The notes: a model not told the origin generated them from the sequence alone. Positions 29,306 through 39,508 are shown, counted from the stretch's first letter. The stretch is DNA of 47,601 nt from Fluviicola sp. (GCA_002733985.1 NVXP01000025.1:5812-53412); one strand, 5' to 3'. Translations and numbers: made by a program.

Positions 29306-32122
29306 TTATTTTGATAAGTGCATGTTTCTCTCAGAAAATATTTTTCTAAAGAATGGATCACGTAAATCCTTGATAAAGCGAATAGCCTCACCCGTAGATT
29401 TCATTTCAGGTCCAAGTTCCTTCTTTACATCAGGGAATTTCTCATACGAGAATACTGGAATCTTAACAGCGTATCCTTCCAATTTCGGATTGAAATTGAA
29501 ATCCTTCACTTTCTTCTCTCCAAGCATCACTTTCGTAGCGAAATTCACATACGGTTCGTCATATGCTTTCGCGATGAACGGAACAGTTCTAGATGCACGA
29601 GGATTGGCCTCAATCACATAAACGATATCGTCTTTGACAGCATATTGGATATTCATTAATCCAACTGTTTTCAACTCAACGGCTATTTTTGTTGTGATAT
29701 CAATGATTTGCTGCATTACTAAATCACCCAAGTTATATGGAGGAAGCACTGCATAAGAATCACCGGAGTGAATTCCTGCAGGTTCAATGTGCTGCATTAC
29801 ACCAATTATGTAAACATCTTCTCCATCACAAATGGCATCTGCCTCGCACTCAATCGCCCCACCTAAGAAGTGATCAAGAAGAATTTGGTTGTCTCCCATT
29901 TCACGAAGAATATCAACTACATGGTGCTCAAGCTCCTCATCGTTGATGACAATTTTCATTTTTTGTCCACCCAATACATACGAAGGTCGAACCAATAATG
30001 GATACCCAAGGTTTGCAGCGATTTCTAATGCCTGCTCAGCATCTTCAACTACTCCATATTTAGGAAAAGGAATGTTGTTTTTCTCTAATAGTTTTGAGAA
30101 ACGTCCACGATCTTCTGCTAAATCAAGCGCTTCAAAACTAGTTCCAAAGATCTTAATTCCATATCGTTCCAATTTCTCAGCCAATTTCAATGCCGTCTGA
30201 CCACCAAGCTGAACGATGACTCCTTCCGGCTTCTCATGCTTGATAATCGCGTAGATATGTTCCCAGAAAACTGGTTCGAAGTACAATTTGTCAGCTGTAT
30301 CGAAATCGGTTGAAACTGTTTCAGGATTACAGTTGATCATGATTGTCTCATAACCACATTCTTTTGCAGCAAGAACACCGTGTACACAACTGTAATCGAA
30401 TTCAATTCCTTGTCCGATTCTATTCGGTCCAGAACCAAGAACTACCACTTTTTTCTTAGTGGAAACAACACTCTCGTTTTCATACTCAAACGTAGAGTAG
30501 AAATAAGGAGTTTTTGCTTCAAACTCTGCGGCACAGGTATCAACTTGTTTGTAAACACGGTTGATTCCAAATTCCTCACGTTTATTAAACACTTCAGATT
30601 CAAGGCATCTTAAAAGGTGAGCGACTTGACGATCTGCATATCCTTTTTGTTTCGCTTCGAACAACAACTCTTTTGGAAGATTCCCCAAATGATGCTTTTC
30701 AATACGATTTTCTAATTTGATCAAGTCCTCAATTTGTTTGAGGAACCAGATATCAATTTTCGTTTTCTCAACGATTGTCTTGAAAGGAATTCCACGCTTA
30801 ATTGCATCATAAATATGGAACAAACGATTCCAACTTGGATGCTCTAAACTATGAAGGATTTCATCTTGATCTGTTAATTCACGTCCATCAGCTCCTAAAC
30901 CATTTCGATTAATCTCAAGAGATTGACATGCCTTTTGTAACGCTTCTTGGAATGAACGACCAATTCCCATCACCTCACCTACAGATTTCATCTGAAGACC
31001 AAGCTCACGATTTGTTCCAGGGAATTTATTGAAGTTCCAACGAGGTATCTTAACAATTACGTAGTCAAGCGTAGGCTCGAACAACGCAGAAGTTGTTTTA
31101 GTAATTTGATTTTGCAATTCATCTAAGTGATATCCAATCGCCAGTTTCGATGCAATCTTTGCAATTGGGTAACCCGTTGCTTTTGATGCTAGCGCTGATG
31201 ATCGAGAAACACGTGGATTGATCTCAATTGCAATAATGTCTTCATTTTCATCTGGAGAAACGGCAAACTGCACGTTACATCCTCCAGCAAAGTTCCCAAT
31301 TGAACGCATCATGTGAATCGCCATGTCGCGCATTTTTTGGAAAGTCGTATCTGACAATGTCATAGCTGGTGCAACCGTAATTGAATCACCGGTATGAATC
31401 CCCATTGGATCGAAGTTCTCAATAGAACAAATAATAACTACGTTATCATTTGCATCACGAAGTAGTTCGAGCTCGAATTCTTTCCAACCTAGTAATGCCT
31501 TATCGATCATTACTTCGTGAATTGGAGATATTTTCAAGCCATTCTCTAAATGATCATCGAACTCTTCTGGACTATGTACAATTGCTGCTCCTGCTCCACC
31601 AAGTGTAAATGAGGCACGGACACATAATGGAAAACCGAACTCTTGAGCAATTTCTTTCCCTTGAAGGAATGATTTTGCCGCTTTTTGAGGAGCCATTGGA
31701 ATTCCAATCTTCTCCATTAAAAGTCTAAATTCTTCACGGTTTTCAGTGATTTCAATGGCTTTGATATCTACACCGACCATTTCAACACCATATTCTTCCC
31801 ATATCCCCAACTCGTCACATTTCATGGCAAGATTTAAGGCAGTTTGACCACCCATAGTAGGTAATACAGCATCAATGTTGTGCTTTTCAAGGATTTCTAC
31901 AATACTCTCAGTCTCTAAAGGCAGGAGATAAATATTATCCGCTATGACTTTATCAGTCATAATTGTAGCTGGATTTGAATTAATCAAAGTCACTTCAATC
32001 CCTTCTTCTCTAAGGGAGCGAGATGCTTGAGAACCAGCATAATCAAATTCACAGGCTTGACCAATAACGATGGGTCCGCTTCCGATGATTAAAATAGACT
32101 TAATGGAGTTGTTTTTCGGCAT
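29306..32122 (-). CDS. carB: Carbamoyl-phosphate synthase large subunit
   Basis: MPKNNSIKSILIIGSGPIVIGQACEFDYAGSQA..., duplicated ATP-grasp halves; ATG at 32122 preferred over the ORF start 32188. Confidence 0.97.
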   Translation of the reverse strand: MPKNNSIKSILIIGSGPIVIGQACEFDYAGSQASRSLREEGIEVTLINSNPATIMTDKVIADNIYLLPLETESIVEILEKHNIDAVLPTMGGQTALNLAMKCDELGIWEEYGVEMVGVDIKAIEITENREEFRLLMEKIGIPMAPQKAAKSFLQGKEIAQEFGFPLCVRASFTLGGAGAAIVHSPEEFDDHLENGLKISPIHEVMIDKALLGWKEFELELLRDANDNVVIICSIENFDPMGIHTGDSITVAPAMTLSDTTFQKMRDMAIHMMRSIGNFAGGCNVQFAVSPDENEDIIAIEINPRVSRSSALASKATGYPIAKIASKLAIGYHLDELQNQITKTTSALFEPTLDYVIVKIPRWNFNKFPGTNRELGLQMKSVGEVMGIGRSFQEALQKACQSLEINRNGLGADGRELTDQDEILHSLEHPSWNRLFHIYDAIKRGIPFKTIVEKTKIDIWFLKQIEDLIKLENRIEKHHLGNLPKELLFEAKQKGYADRQVAHLLRCLESEVFNKREEFGINRVYKQVDTCAAEFEAKTPYFYSTFEYENESVVSTKKKVVVLGSGPNRIGQGIEFDYSCVHGVLAAKECGYETIMINCNPETVSTDFDTADKLYFEPVFWEHIYAIIKHEKPEGVIVQLGGQTALKLAEKLERYGIKIFGTSFEALDLAEDRGRFSKLLEKNNIPFPKYGVVEDAEQALEIAANLGYPLLVRPSYVLGGQKMKIVINDEELEHHVVDILREMGDNQILLDHFLGGAIECEADAICDGEDVYIIGVMQHIEPAGIHSGDSYAVLPPYNLGDLVMQQIIDITTKIAVELKTVGLMNIQYAVKDDIVYVIEANPRASRTVPFIAKAYDEPYVNFATKVMLGEKKVKDFNFNPKLEGYAVKIPVFSYEKFPDVKKELGPEMKSTGEAIRFIKDLRDPFFRKIFSERNMHLSK

Positions 32123-32175
32123 TATATGCGCTTTAAAGAGTTCAAATTTCGCCAAAACAGGCGCCAAATTGACTG

Positions 32176-32183
32176 CAAATTTA
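32176..32183 (-). promoter_or_regulatory. Bacteroidota -7 box (TAAATTTG) upstream of carB
   Basis: CAAATTTA on plus, ~55 bp upstream of ATG 32122. Confidence 0.5.
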
Positions 32184-32418
32184 TACAAAAATTAGTGAGC
32201 GCTAAAACGTTTTTTAATATGTTTTGAACAATTTTCGTTGATAATTAATTTCGTCATATAATAGAGGGCCTCGGAACATGATTAGTAGGCAGTGTTTACC
32301 TAGAAAAAAGAGCATGAAATATCATTTCTTTCGTCAAATAATTTTGGAGAAAAGATCTTCTCTAATCGAATAATCCATGCTATTCTGTTATTTTCGTGCT
32401 ATATCCGATTAGAAAGAG

Positions 32419-32913
32419 ATGCAAGAAATATTATCGAGTCGAGAAATCAAGCAAAAAACAGAGCGTTTAGCGCATCAACTGATTGAAAACACGTTTGAAG
32501 AGCCTCGGGTTTTTATTGGTGGAATTGAAGGAAACGGAATTATTCTGGCCAAGTCACTTGCTAAAATCATGGGCAAGCATACCGAGAGTGAAATCACGGT
32601 ATTCTCAATCAAAGTGAATAAAAGCGAACCTTGGTCTGAGAAAATCATCCTGTCTTCACCTAGAGAAGCAATGGAAGATGCTTACATTATATTAGTTGAC
32701 GATGTTTTCAATTCTGGAAAGACGATGCAGTTTGCGCTCGTTGAAATTTTGCAATTCCCTACAAAAGCGATTAAGACGGTAGCCCTTGTTGATAGAAAAC
32801 ACCGAAGATTTCCAATCAAAGCAAATTTCGTTGGACTCAGCCTTTCTACCACATTAAAAGATCGCGTAGAAGTTGATTTAACCGAAGGAAGTGAAAAAGC
32901 CTACTTGGTATGA
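32419..32913 (+). CDS. Phosphoribosyltransferase (PyrR-like)
   Basis: YIILVDDVFNSGKTMQFAL PRPP-binding motif. Confidence 0.85.
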   Translation: MQEILSSREIKQKTERLAHQLIENTFEEPRVFIGGIEGNGIILAKSLAKIMGKHTESEITVFSIKVNKSEPWSEKIILSSPREAMEDAYIILVDDVFNSGKTMQFALVEILQFPTKAIKTVALVDRKHRRFPIKANFVGLSLSTTLKDRVEVDLTEGSEKAYLV

Positions 32914-33719
32914 TAGATAAAATCACGGAATCTTCATCGAATCACAACGATCTTGATAAAAAAACAACCTTAGAACTGCTTTCAGGAATGAACGCAGAAG
33001 ACAAGACCGTTCCTTTGGCCGTAGAAAAAATCTTAGGAAACATTGAAGCTTTTATAGAAGCTTGTTATGAGCGAATGAAAACTGGCGGTCGCCTTTTTTA
33101 CATTGGTGCTGGTACTAGCGGTCGATTAGGGGTTGTTGATGCTAGTGAATGCCCTCCTACTTTTGGTGTTGACCATGGGATAGTTGTTGGATTGATGGCT
33201 GGTGGTGACAAAGCAATGTGGAAAGCGGTTGAAAACGCTGAAGACGACACAAAGCAAGGTTGGGCTGACCTTCAAGAATATGATATTAACTCAAACGATA
33301 CATTAATAGGTATTGCAGCTTCCGGAACTACGCCATATGTTTTGGGTGCGATGGATGAAGCCAATAAGAATGGAATCTTAACAGGTTCAATTTCTTGTAA
33401 TCCAGAATCTCCTTTGGAAAAGCTGGCTCAACGTCCTATGACAGCGATTGTCGGTCCAGAATTCATAACAGGAAGTACACGCATGAAATCTGGCACAGCT
33501 CAAAAATTAATATTAAACATGGTAAGCACTTCATTAATGATCAAGTTAGGTCATGTGAAGGGAAATCGCATGGTTGATATGCAGTTGAGTAATGATAAAT
33601 TGGTTGATCGCGGTACCAAAATGATTCAAGCTGAGTTAAATAATTCATACGATGAGGCAAGTGCTTTATTGAAAGAACATGGTAGCGTTCGAAAAGCGGT
33701 AGAAAGTCAAACTAAATAA
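32910..33719 (+). CDS. murQ: N-acetylmuramic acid 6-phosphate etherase
   Basis: GRLFYIGAGTSGRLGVVDASECPPTFGV; GPEFITGSTRMKSGTAQKLILNM; 4-bp overlap with upstream ORF. Confidence 0.95.
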   Translation: MIDKITESSSNHNDLDKKTTLELLSGMNAEDKTVPLAVEKILGNIEAFIEACYERMKTGGRLFYIGAGTSGRLGVVDASECPPTFGVDHGIVVGLMAGGDKAMWKAVENAEDDTKQGWADLQEYDINSNDTLIGIAASGTTPYVLGAMDEANKNGILTGSISCNPESPLEKLAQRPMTAIVGPEFITGSTRMKSGTAQKLILNMVSTSLMIKLGHVKGNRMVDMQLSNDKLVDRGTKMIQAELNNSYDEASALLKEHGSVRKAVESQTK

Positions 33720-33727
33720 TTGTACAA

Positions 33728-34057
33728 ATGGGAAATGAAATTTTAGACCAAAACATTCAAGCAACAACAGAATCTGATTCACATGATGGGCCCAAAATAA
33801 GATTACCCAAAGATTCGTCCATACTTACCACAGGAATCATTGCGCTTCCTTTCAGTTTTGGATTAATTGGAATTATCTTAAGCATCGTGACCTTAGTAAA
33901 CGCATCAAAGGCACTTCAAATATACACTGCTAACCCAGAGAAATACCTCGAGTCATCACTCAAAAAAGTACGTTCGGGGAAAGTGTGTGGAATCATTTCA
34001 CTTTCTATTTTTGGTCTTGGAATATTGATAATACTAGGAGTTGCCGTTTTAAGTTGA
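33728..34057 (+). CDS. Small two-TM membrane protein (DUF4190-like / CCC-motif type)
   Basis: Two hydrophobic segments separated by a polar loop (SKALQIYTANPEKYLESSLKKVRSGKVCGIIS). Confidence 0.6.
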   Translation: MGNEILDQNIQATTESDSHDGPKIRLPKDSSILTTGIIALPFSFGLIGIILSIVTLVNASKALQIYTANPEKYLESSLKKVRSGKVCGIISLSIFGLGILIILGVAVLS

Positions 34058-34166
34058 TTTTATAGATCATTTTTGGTGACGCAGTTGTCCTGTTGTAGAT
34101 TATCAGTAGTAAACCGATAACCAGCTGGTTTACCTAAGTTGATTCGTTAATTCACGCTTTTGAAAC

Positions 34167-35156
34167 TTGCCCTATGAAACACCTAACCTAATTATTCTCC
34201 TATTTTCTTTAACGGCTCCTTCCTTCGCTCAAATCATTTATACTGCTTCAGCGGTGATTCCATTTGACTCTAGTCTTTTGGAGATTTATTCGGGAACAGC
34301 CCCAACAACATTGAGTCCTTCATCATTTACATTTATTGAAGATCGAAATGGAAATCCAAATAGCGCCGTTCAACTTAATGCTATTTTGGATTATGGAAAT
34401 CCAGCTTTTTCAAAAATGGATTCTTCCGACTTCACTATTGCATTCTGGTTTCGTAAAGATGGGAGCTTATGGGCAGAGAAATCAATTCTTCAAAAGAAGA
34501 ATGTCGATATGACTGACCCAAACAATGTGATATATGAACAATACGGCATTTTTTACAATGACTGGGTTGGACATTCAGCTCAAATTCGTTTCAAACCGTC
34601 TAATGATTCAGCAGAAGTTAGTTCTGCATTGGGTTTAATTGAGGATAGTGTTTGGAGGCACTTTGCGATTGTCTTTGACAGAAGCGATAGCATGCATGCT
34701 TATTTAGATGGACAATTATATCAATCAAAGTACATTGGAAACACAGTACAATATGAAGCAAATATTGATGGTGCAACCCTGGAGGTCGGGAATGGAAATA
34801 TTAGCCTTGATGATATTTATCTCTTTAAATACGCTCTAGATGCAAGTGAAATTGAGGAGTTGTTCAATTCTGAATCCGCCTCAATTACAATTCCTTATTG
34901 CCCATCTTACTATGAATTTGGTATATATCCAAATCCTAGCACAACAGGTGTTTTCAATATCACTTTCCAAAACGAATTTGATGAATCTGTGCAAATTCAG
35001 GTGTACGACATGCTCGGAAAAGAAGTTGGAATTGTTAGAAGCCAAAATCATCCAAATATCATTGAATTTCGTTTGGGTGATCCTGCTGCTGGAAACTATC
35101 AATTGCACATCGAGTCAGATGAATATAGAATCGTAGAAATGATTCTAGTGAATTAG
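34167..35156 (+). CDS. LamG-like domain protein with T9SS type A sorting domain
   Basis: LamG-like motifs (FTIAFWFRKDG, DGATLEVGNGNISLDDIYLFKYALDASEIEELF) and C-terminal T9SS domain (FGIYPNPSTTGVFNITF...VYDMLGKEV...GNYQLHIESD); 5' end ambiguous. Confidence 0.8.
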   Translation: MPYETPNLIILLFSLTAPSFAQIIYTASAVIPFDSSLLEIYSGTAPTTLSPSSFTFIEDRNGNPNSAVQLNAILDYGNPAFSKMDSSDFTIAFWFRKDGSLWAEKSILQKKNVDMTDPNNVIYEQYGIFYNDWVGHSAQIRFKPSNDSAEVSSALGLIEDSVWRHFAIVFDRSDSMHAYLDGQLYQSKYIGNTVQYEANIDGATLEVGNGNISLDDIYLFKYALDASEIEELFNSESASITIPYCPSYYEFGIYPNPSTTGVFNITFQNEFDESVQIQVYDMLGKEVGIVRSQNHPNIIEFRLGDPAAGNYQLHIESDEYRIVEMILVN

Positions 35157-35393
35157 AGTTTCATCTCTTTGTAGAGACATCTGGTGAATATCCCACAAGC
35201 ACAGGTAGGACAGTTTTGAATAATTAAATCGCACTGGCAATTACCACCTAAATGATTCTCCTATGATGTCAATGTACCTATCGACGTTTAAATTGAGTTT
35301 TAAAGTAGAATCTGACCGAACGGAATAAAGGAACTTTTCAATCGACAGGATGGTTGTCTAGAGATAAAAAAGACTTTAGAAATTTCGCCAACT

Positions 35394-35435
35394 AAAAAGG
35401 GAGCTTCTCGCCGATAGCAATCGGTAGAAACTCCC
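35394..35435 (-). terminator. Intrinsic terminator of clpC with CCGAT-N4-ATCGG apex
   Basis: Minus strand GGGAGTTTCTACCGATTGCTATCGGCGAGAAGCTCCCTTTTT. Confidence 0.85.
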
Positions 35436-35498
35436 TTAAGTTCAGTAGAGAAAAGTTCTCTATAATTTAGTTAAACATATTCTGATCGAAATAGTGAA

Positions 35499-38033
35499 CT
35501 ATTCACTTTTCGGTTCTGCCTTTTTACGCTTCCCTTGATCGATACCAATCGATAATTCAGTAGCTTCTTTTTCGTAACCTATATTGATAGTATCTCCCTC
35601 TTTCAAGTTTGATTTTACGATTTGTTCTGCTAATGGATCCTCAATGTATTTCTGAATCGCTCTTTTCAATGGTCGTGCACCAAATTTCGCATCGTATCCT
35701 TTGTCTACAATGAAATCTTTCGCTGCTTCAGTTACTGAAACTGCATATCCCAATTCAACGATACGTTTGATCAATTTATCCATCTCAATATCAATGATCA
35801 AGTGAATGCTCTCACGTGACAATGTTTTGAACATGATAATATCATCAACACGATTCAAGAATTCTGGAGAGAATGCTTTACGCAATGCATTTTGAACAAC
35901 TCTATTCTGATCGGATTCTTTTTGATCTGAACGTGCTTGTGTTCCAAATCCAACTCCTGATCCAAAATCAGATAACTGACGTGCTCCAATATTCGAAGTC
36001 ATAATCAAAATCGTGTTCTTGAAATCAATTTTTCGGCCAAGACCATCAGTCATGTGACCATCATCTAATGCCTGAAGCAATAAGTTGAATACATCAGGGT
36101 GTGCCTTTTCAATCTCATCTAAAAGAACGATTGAGTATGGCTTTCTTCTGATCTTCTCCGTTAATTGACCACCTTCTTCGTAACCAACGTATCCCGGAGG
36201 TGCTCCAACTAATCGAGAGATAGAGAATTTCTCCATGTACTCGGACATATCTACACGAATCAACGAATCTTGAGAATCGAATAGATATTGAGCAAGTACT
36301 TTCGCTAATTGTGTTTTACCAACACCAGTTGGCCCGAGGAAGAAGAATGAACCAATTGGCTTATTTGGATCTTTCAATCCAGCACGATTTCGTTGAATCG
36401 CACGAACCACTTTGTCGACAGCTTCTTCTTGTCCAACAACCAACGCTTTAATTTCATCAGCCATCATTGCCAATCGACCAGTTTCTGACTCAGAAATTCT
36501 CGTTACAGGAACTCCACTCATCATCGAAACTACTTCAGCAACATGATCTTCAGTTACCTCTACTCGATTTGTTTTTGATTCCTCTTCCCATTTTCCCTTC
36601 GCAATTTCAAGTTCTTCCTGAAGCTTACGTTCGCTATCGCGAAGTTCAGCAGCTTTCTCGTATTGTTGTGAACGAATTACTTCATTCTTCTGCAATTTAA
36701 GATCTTCAATTTTCTGCTCAATATCCAAAATCTCTTGAGGCACATTGATGTTCGTAAGGTGAACACGGGAACCAACTTCATCCAAAGCATCAATCGCCTT
36801 GTCTGGCAAATGACGATCAGTGATGTATCGTTCTGTTAAACGAACACATGCTTTAATTGCATCTTCTGTATATCTAACAGAATGGTGATCCTCATAACGA
36901 TCTTTAATATTGTTCAAAATTTGAACAGTTTCTTCAGTATTTGTCGGTTCAATGATCACTTTCTGGAACCTACGCGCCAATGCACCATCTTTTTCAATGT
37001 GCTGACGGTATTCGTCGAGTGTTGTTGCACCAATTGCTTGCATTTCTCCGCGAGCCAAAGCTGGCTTCAACATATTCGAAGCATCCAATGAGCCAGAAGC
37101 TCCACCTGCTCCAACAATCGTATGAATTTCATCGATAAACAAAATCACATCTGGATTCTTCTCGATTTCTTGCATTACTGCTTTCATACGTTCCTCAAAC
37201 TGACCACGGTATTTCGTTCCAGCTACCAAAGAAGCTAAGTCAAGAGAAACAATACGTTTATCAAAAAGAACACGTGAAACTTTACGTTGAGTAATTCGCA
37301 ACGCTAAACCTTCAGCAATTGCACTTTTCCCAACACCAGGTTCCCCAATAAGAATTGGGTTGTTTTTCTTTCTACGCGATAAGATTTGGCTGACACGCTC
37401 AATTTCTTTTTCACGACCAACAATTGGGTCTAAACGACCGGCTTCAGCCATTTTTGTCAAATCTCTCCCGAAATTATCCAATACTGGTGTCTTCGATTTG
37501 GGATCACCTTTTCGTTGCGAAGAGAATGACTCTTCACCTCCTGCACCTTCTTCGTCTGTTCCTCCAGGGAATTCAGCTCTTGGGCCAATTACATCATCTT
37601 TCATAGACTCTAATTCGTCTTTTACGTTTTCATAAATCACGCCGTACTTGTTAAGAATACTGCATGCTACATTATCTTCATTCTTTAATATCGAGAGCAA
37701 TAAGTGCTCCGTACCGATCATTGGGCTTTTGTAAAGCTTCGCTTCTAAATACGTTAATTTCAAAACGCGTTCAGCTTGCTTCACCAAAGGGATATTTGAT
37801 ATCTTTTTTGCCGCTCCAGGATTAGAAGAAGCCAAGTTCTGCTCAATCTCCTTACGAATCATCTTTAAATCCAAATGAAACTCATTAAGGACAGTGATTG
37901 CTTTTCCATCACCCTCGCGAATTAATCCAAGTAATAAATGCTCTACTCCAATGAAATCATTCCCCAAGCGCAAAGCCTCTTCACGACTAAAACTGATTAC
38001 ATCCTTTACTCTTTGCGAAAATTTAGCTTCCAT
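35499..38033 (-). CDS. clpC: ATP-dependent Clp protease ATP-binding subunit ClpC
   Basis: Clp_N repeats, two AAA+ domains ([30 protein letters not shown]), UVR-like motif ([28 protein letters not shown]). Confidence 0.96.
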   Translation of the reverse strand: MEAKFSQRVKDVISFSREEALRLGNDFIGVEHLLLGLIREGDGKAITVLNEFHLDLKMIRKEIEQNLASSNPGAAKKISNIPLVKQAERVLKLTYLEAKLYKSPMIGTEHLLLSILKNEDNVACSILNKYGVIYENVKDELESMKDDVIGPRAEFPGGTDEEGAGGEESFSSQRKGDPKSKTPVLDNFGRDLTKMAEAGRLDPIVGREKEIERVSQILSRRKKNNPILIGEPGVGKSAIAEGLALRITQRKVSRVLFDKRIVSLDLASLVAGTKYRGQFEERMKAVMQEIEKNPDVILFIDEIHTIVGAGGASGSLDASNMLKPALARGEMQAIGATTLDEYRQHIEKDGALARRFQKVIIEPTNTEETVQILNNIKDRYEDHHSVRYTEDAIKACVRLTERYITDRHLPDKAIDALDEVGSRVHLTNINVPQEILDIEQKIEDLKLQKNEVIRSQQYEKAAELRDSERKLQEELEIAKGKWEEESKTNRVEVTEDHVAEVVSMMSGVPVTRISESETGRLAMMADEIKALVVGQEEAVDKVVRAIQRNRAGLKDPNKPIGSFFFLGPTGVGKTQLAKVLAQYLFDSQDSLIRVDMSEYMEKFSISRLVGAPPGYVGYEEGGQLTEKIRRKPYSIVLLDEIEKAHPDVFNLLLQALDDGHMTDGLGRKIDFKNTILIMTSNIGARQLSDFGSGVGFGTQARSDQKESDQNRVVQNALRKAFSPEFLNRVDDIIMFKTLSRESIHLIIDIEMDKLIKRIVELGYAVSVTEAAKDFIVDKGYDAKFGARPLKRAIQKYIEDPLAEQIVKSNLKEGDTINIGYEKEATELSIGIDQGKRKKAEPKSE

Positions 38034-38091
38034 ATATCTTTATATACATATTAATATAGCTCTGGTAAAAATGGACATTTTACACCACTTA

Positions 38092-38099
38092 CAAATATA
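38092..38099 (-). promoter_or_regulatory. Bacteroidota -7 box (TATATTTG) for clpC; its -33 region falls in repeat copy A
   Basis: CAAATATA on plus, ~60 bp upstream of clpC ATG. Confidence 0.5.
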
Positions 38100-38107
38100 T
38101 AACGAAT

Positions 38108-38162
38108 AAAATTGTTAATAAGTAGCTTCTATGCTCTATTTTCCACAGGTTTATGTTAGTAA
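38108..38162. repeat. 55-bp intergenic repeat, copy A (with DnaA-box-like TTTTCCACA at 38139-38147)
   Basis: AAAATTGTTAATAAGTAGC-N27-TGTTAGTAA, same spacing as copy B. Confidence 0.85.
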
Positions 38163-38269
38163 TTCTAACCGCTGACTTAGCCCTTCCCATTATCGTTCCA
38201 AACGTGTTTTAACGTCAAATTGTCATTCAACCAATGAAAGTGAAAATTGCTTACTGGCAAAATGGGGAG

Positions 38270-38277
38270 TACCTTTG
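38270..38277 (+). promoter_or_regulatory. Bacteroidota -7 box (TACCTTTG) with TTG 20 bp upstream for the 38337 gene
   Basis: TTG at 38047+200 (38247-38249), spacing 20, TACCTTTG. Confidence 0.55.
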
Positions 38278-38336
38278 ATTCGCATTTGGAATAGGTTTGT
38301 TTCCTTTCTAGTGTACATTTTCAAAATCTAATCACC

Positions 38337-39284
38337 ATGGGTAAACCCTATTCATTCGCATATCTTGCTTTAGCGATCCTTCTTGTTTTAGGTTGTCGTA
38401 AGGACACAATTAAGTATCAGAGTGATCAGTGTATGAATACGAATTGGACATATGAAGCATTCTCGATTCAGCCGCTTTTAGGAGCAGACCACCCTTACAA
38501 GCCAACCTACAGTGTTCCTCCAGTGTCATCCGGTTACCTTCTGGACTCACTAGAAGTCCCCGTATACAAATTTGAAGGTGTAAACTATTACCATCCTGTT
38601 CACATGTCTCAATATGCATTTAAACAATTGGATTGGTTCTCAGTATCTGGAGACAGTGCATACTTCCAACGTGCCCTTCAAGTGATCGTACGATTAAAAA
38701 AAATGGCAGTCTCAAAGGATTCATCAGTCCTTTTTCTAAACCATTTTGATTTCGAGGTTCACGGAAGCGAACATGAGCTAATGGAAGCTGGATGGGTTTC
38801 GGCAATGGCTCAAGGTCAAGCTTTGTCACTCTTCTGCTGGATGTATGAACATACAAACGATCCAAACCTTCTCATTTGGGCAGATAAAATTTACAACTCC
38901 TTCTATCGAGTCAAAGGAAATGGAGGTTCGAATTGGATCTCCTGTGTAGATGAAAATGGAAATATCTGGATGGAAGAATACCCAAGCGAAACACCTTGTT
39001 TTACATTGAACGGTAAAATATACGCTATGATTGGACTGTTTGATTACTATATGGCTACAGGAAAAGTCGACGCCAAAAACATGCTGATGGGTGGTATTAC
39101 TACAATTAAAGAAAATGTTCATCGGTACCGACGAGAAAACCAATCCAGCTTGTATTGCGTGAAGCACAACCGCAGTTATGAAGGTTATCATCAAACACAC
39201 ATCAATTTAATGAAAACATTGTTCAAGATGACCACAGACAGTTATTTTGAAGAGATGGCTGTTACGTTTGAAAATGATTTTTAA
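38337..39284 (+). CDS. Lipoprotein with D-glucuronyl C5-epimerase C-terminal-like (alpha/alpha-barrel) domain
   Basis: Lipobox LVLGCRKD; AGWVSAMAQGQALSLFCWMYEHTNDPNLL... and WMEEYPSETPCFTLNGKIYAMIGLFDYYMATG match the C5-epimerase C-terminal signature (SAMAQGQ; EEYP...LNGF.Y.L.GLYD). Confidence 0.75.
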   Translation: MGKPYSFAYLALAILLVLGCRKDTIKYQSDQCMNTNWTYEAFSIQPLLGADHPYKPTYSVPPVSSGYLLDSLEVPVYKFEGVNYYHPVHMSQYAFKQLDWFSVSGDSAYFQRALQVIVRLKKMAVSKDSSVLFLNHFDFEVHGSEHELMEAGWVSAMAQGQALSLFCWMYEHTNDPNLLIWADKIYNSFYRVKGNGGSNWISCVDENGNIWMEEYPSETPCFTLNGKIYAMIGLFDYYMATGKVDAKNMLMGGITTIKENVHRYRRENQSSLYCVKHNRSYEGYHQTHINLMKTLFKMTTDSYFEEMAVTFENDF

Positions 39285-39354
39285 TGCGCTTACAACCCTT
39301 TAAATAGGCGCGAAAACGGCTCTCTTATCTAACTTCTTCCAAATGGCAAAAAGC

Positions 39355-39409
39355 AAAATTGTTAATAAGTAGCCCGAATCGAGTACTTTTCACAATTTTT
39401 TGTTAGTAA
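39355..39409. repeat. 55-bp intergenic repeat, copy B
   Basis: AAAATTGTTAATAAGTAGC (39355-39373) -N27- TGTTAGTAA (39401-39409); CTTTTCACA at the position of TTTTCCACA in copy A. Confidence 0.85.
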
Positions 39410-39508
39410 ATGCAACATCCTACCCCCCTACTATTCCGCGTCAAATTACTATTTTCGTTGCTTGAATTTACTACGCACAACTCGTGCTACAAATAAAACA
39501 ATGACAGG

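Noticed and set aside
35157-35393. Possible additional small RNA or gene in the 340-bp gap between the LamG gene and clpC
   Set aside because: A short TCTCTTTGTAGAGA hairpin after the LamG stop fits a weak terminator; no promoter-plus-terminator pair or ORF was found.
13646-38033. clpB and clpC in one window as a special Clp operon or duplicated cluster
   Set aside because: They are 19 kb apart, on opposite strands, with distinct architectures (M domain vs UVR); both are ordinary core genes.
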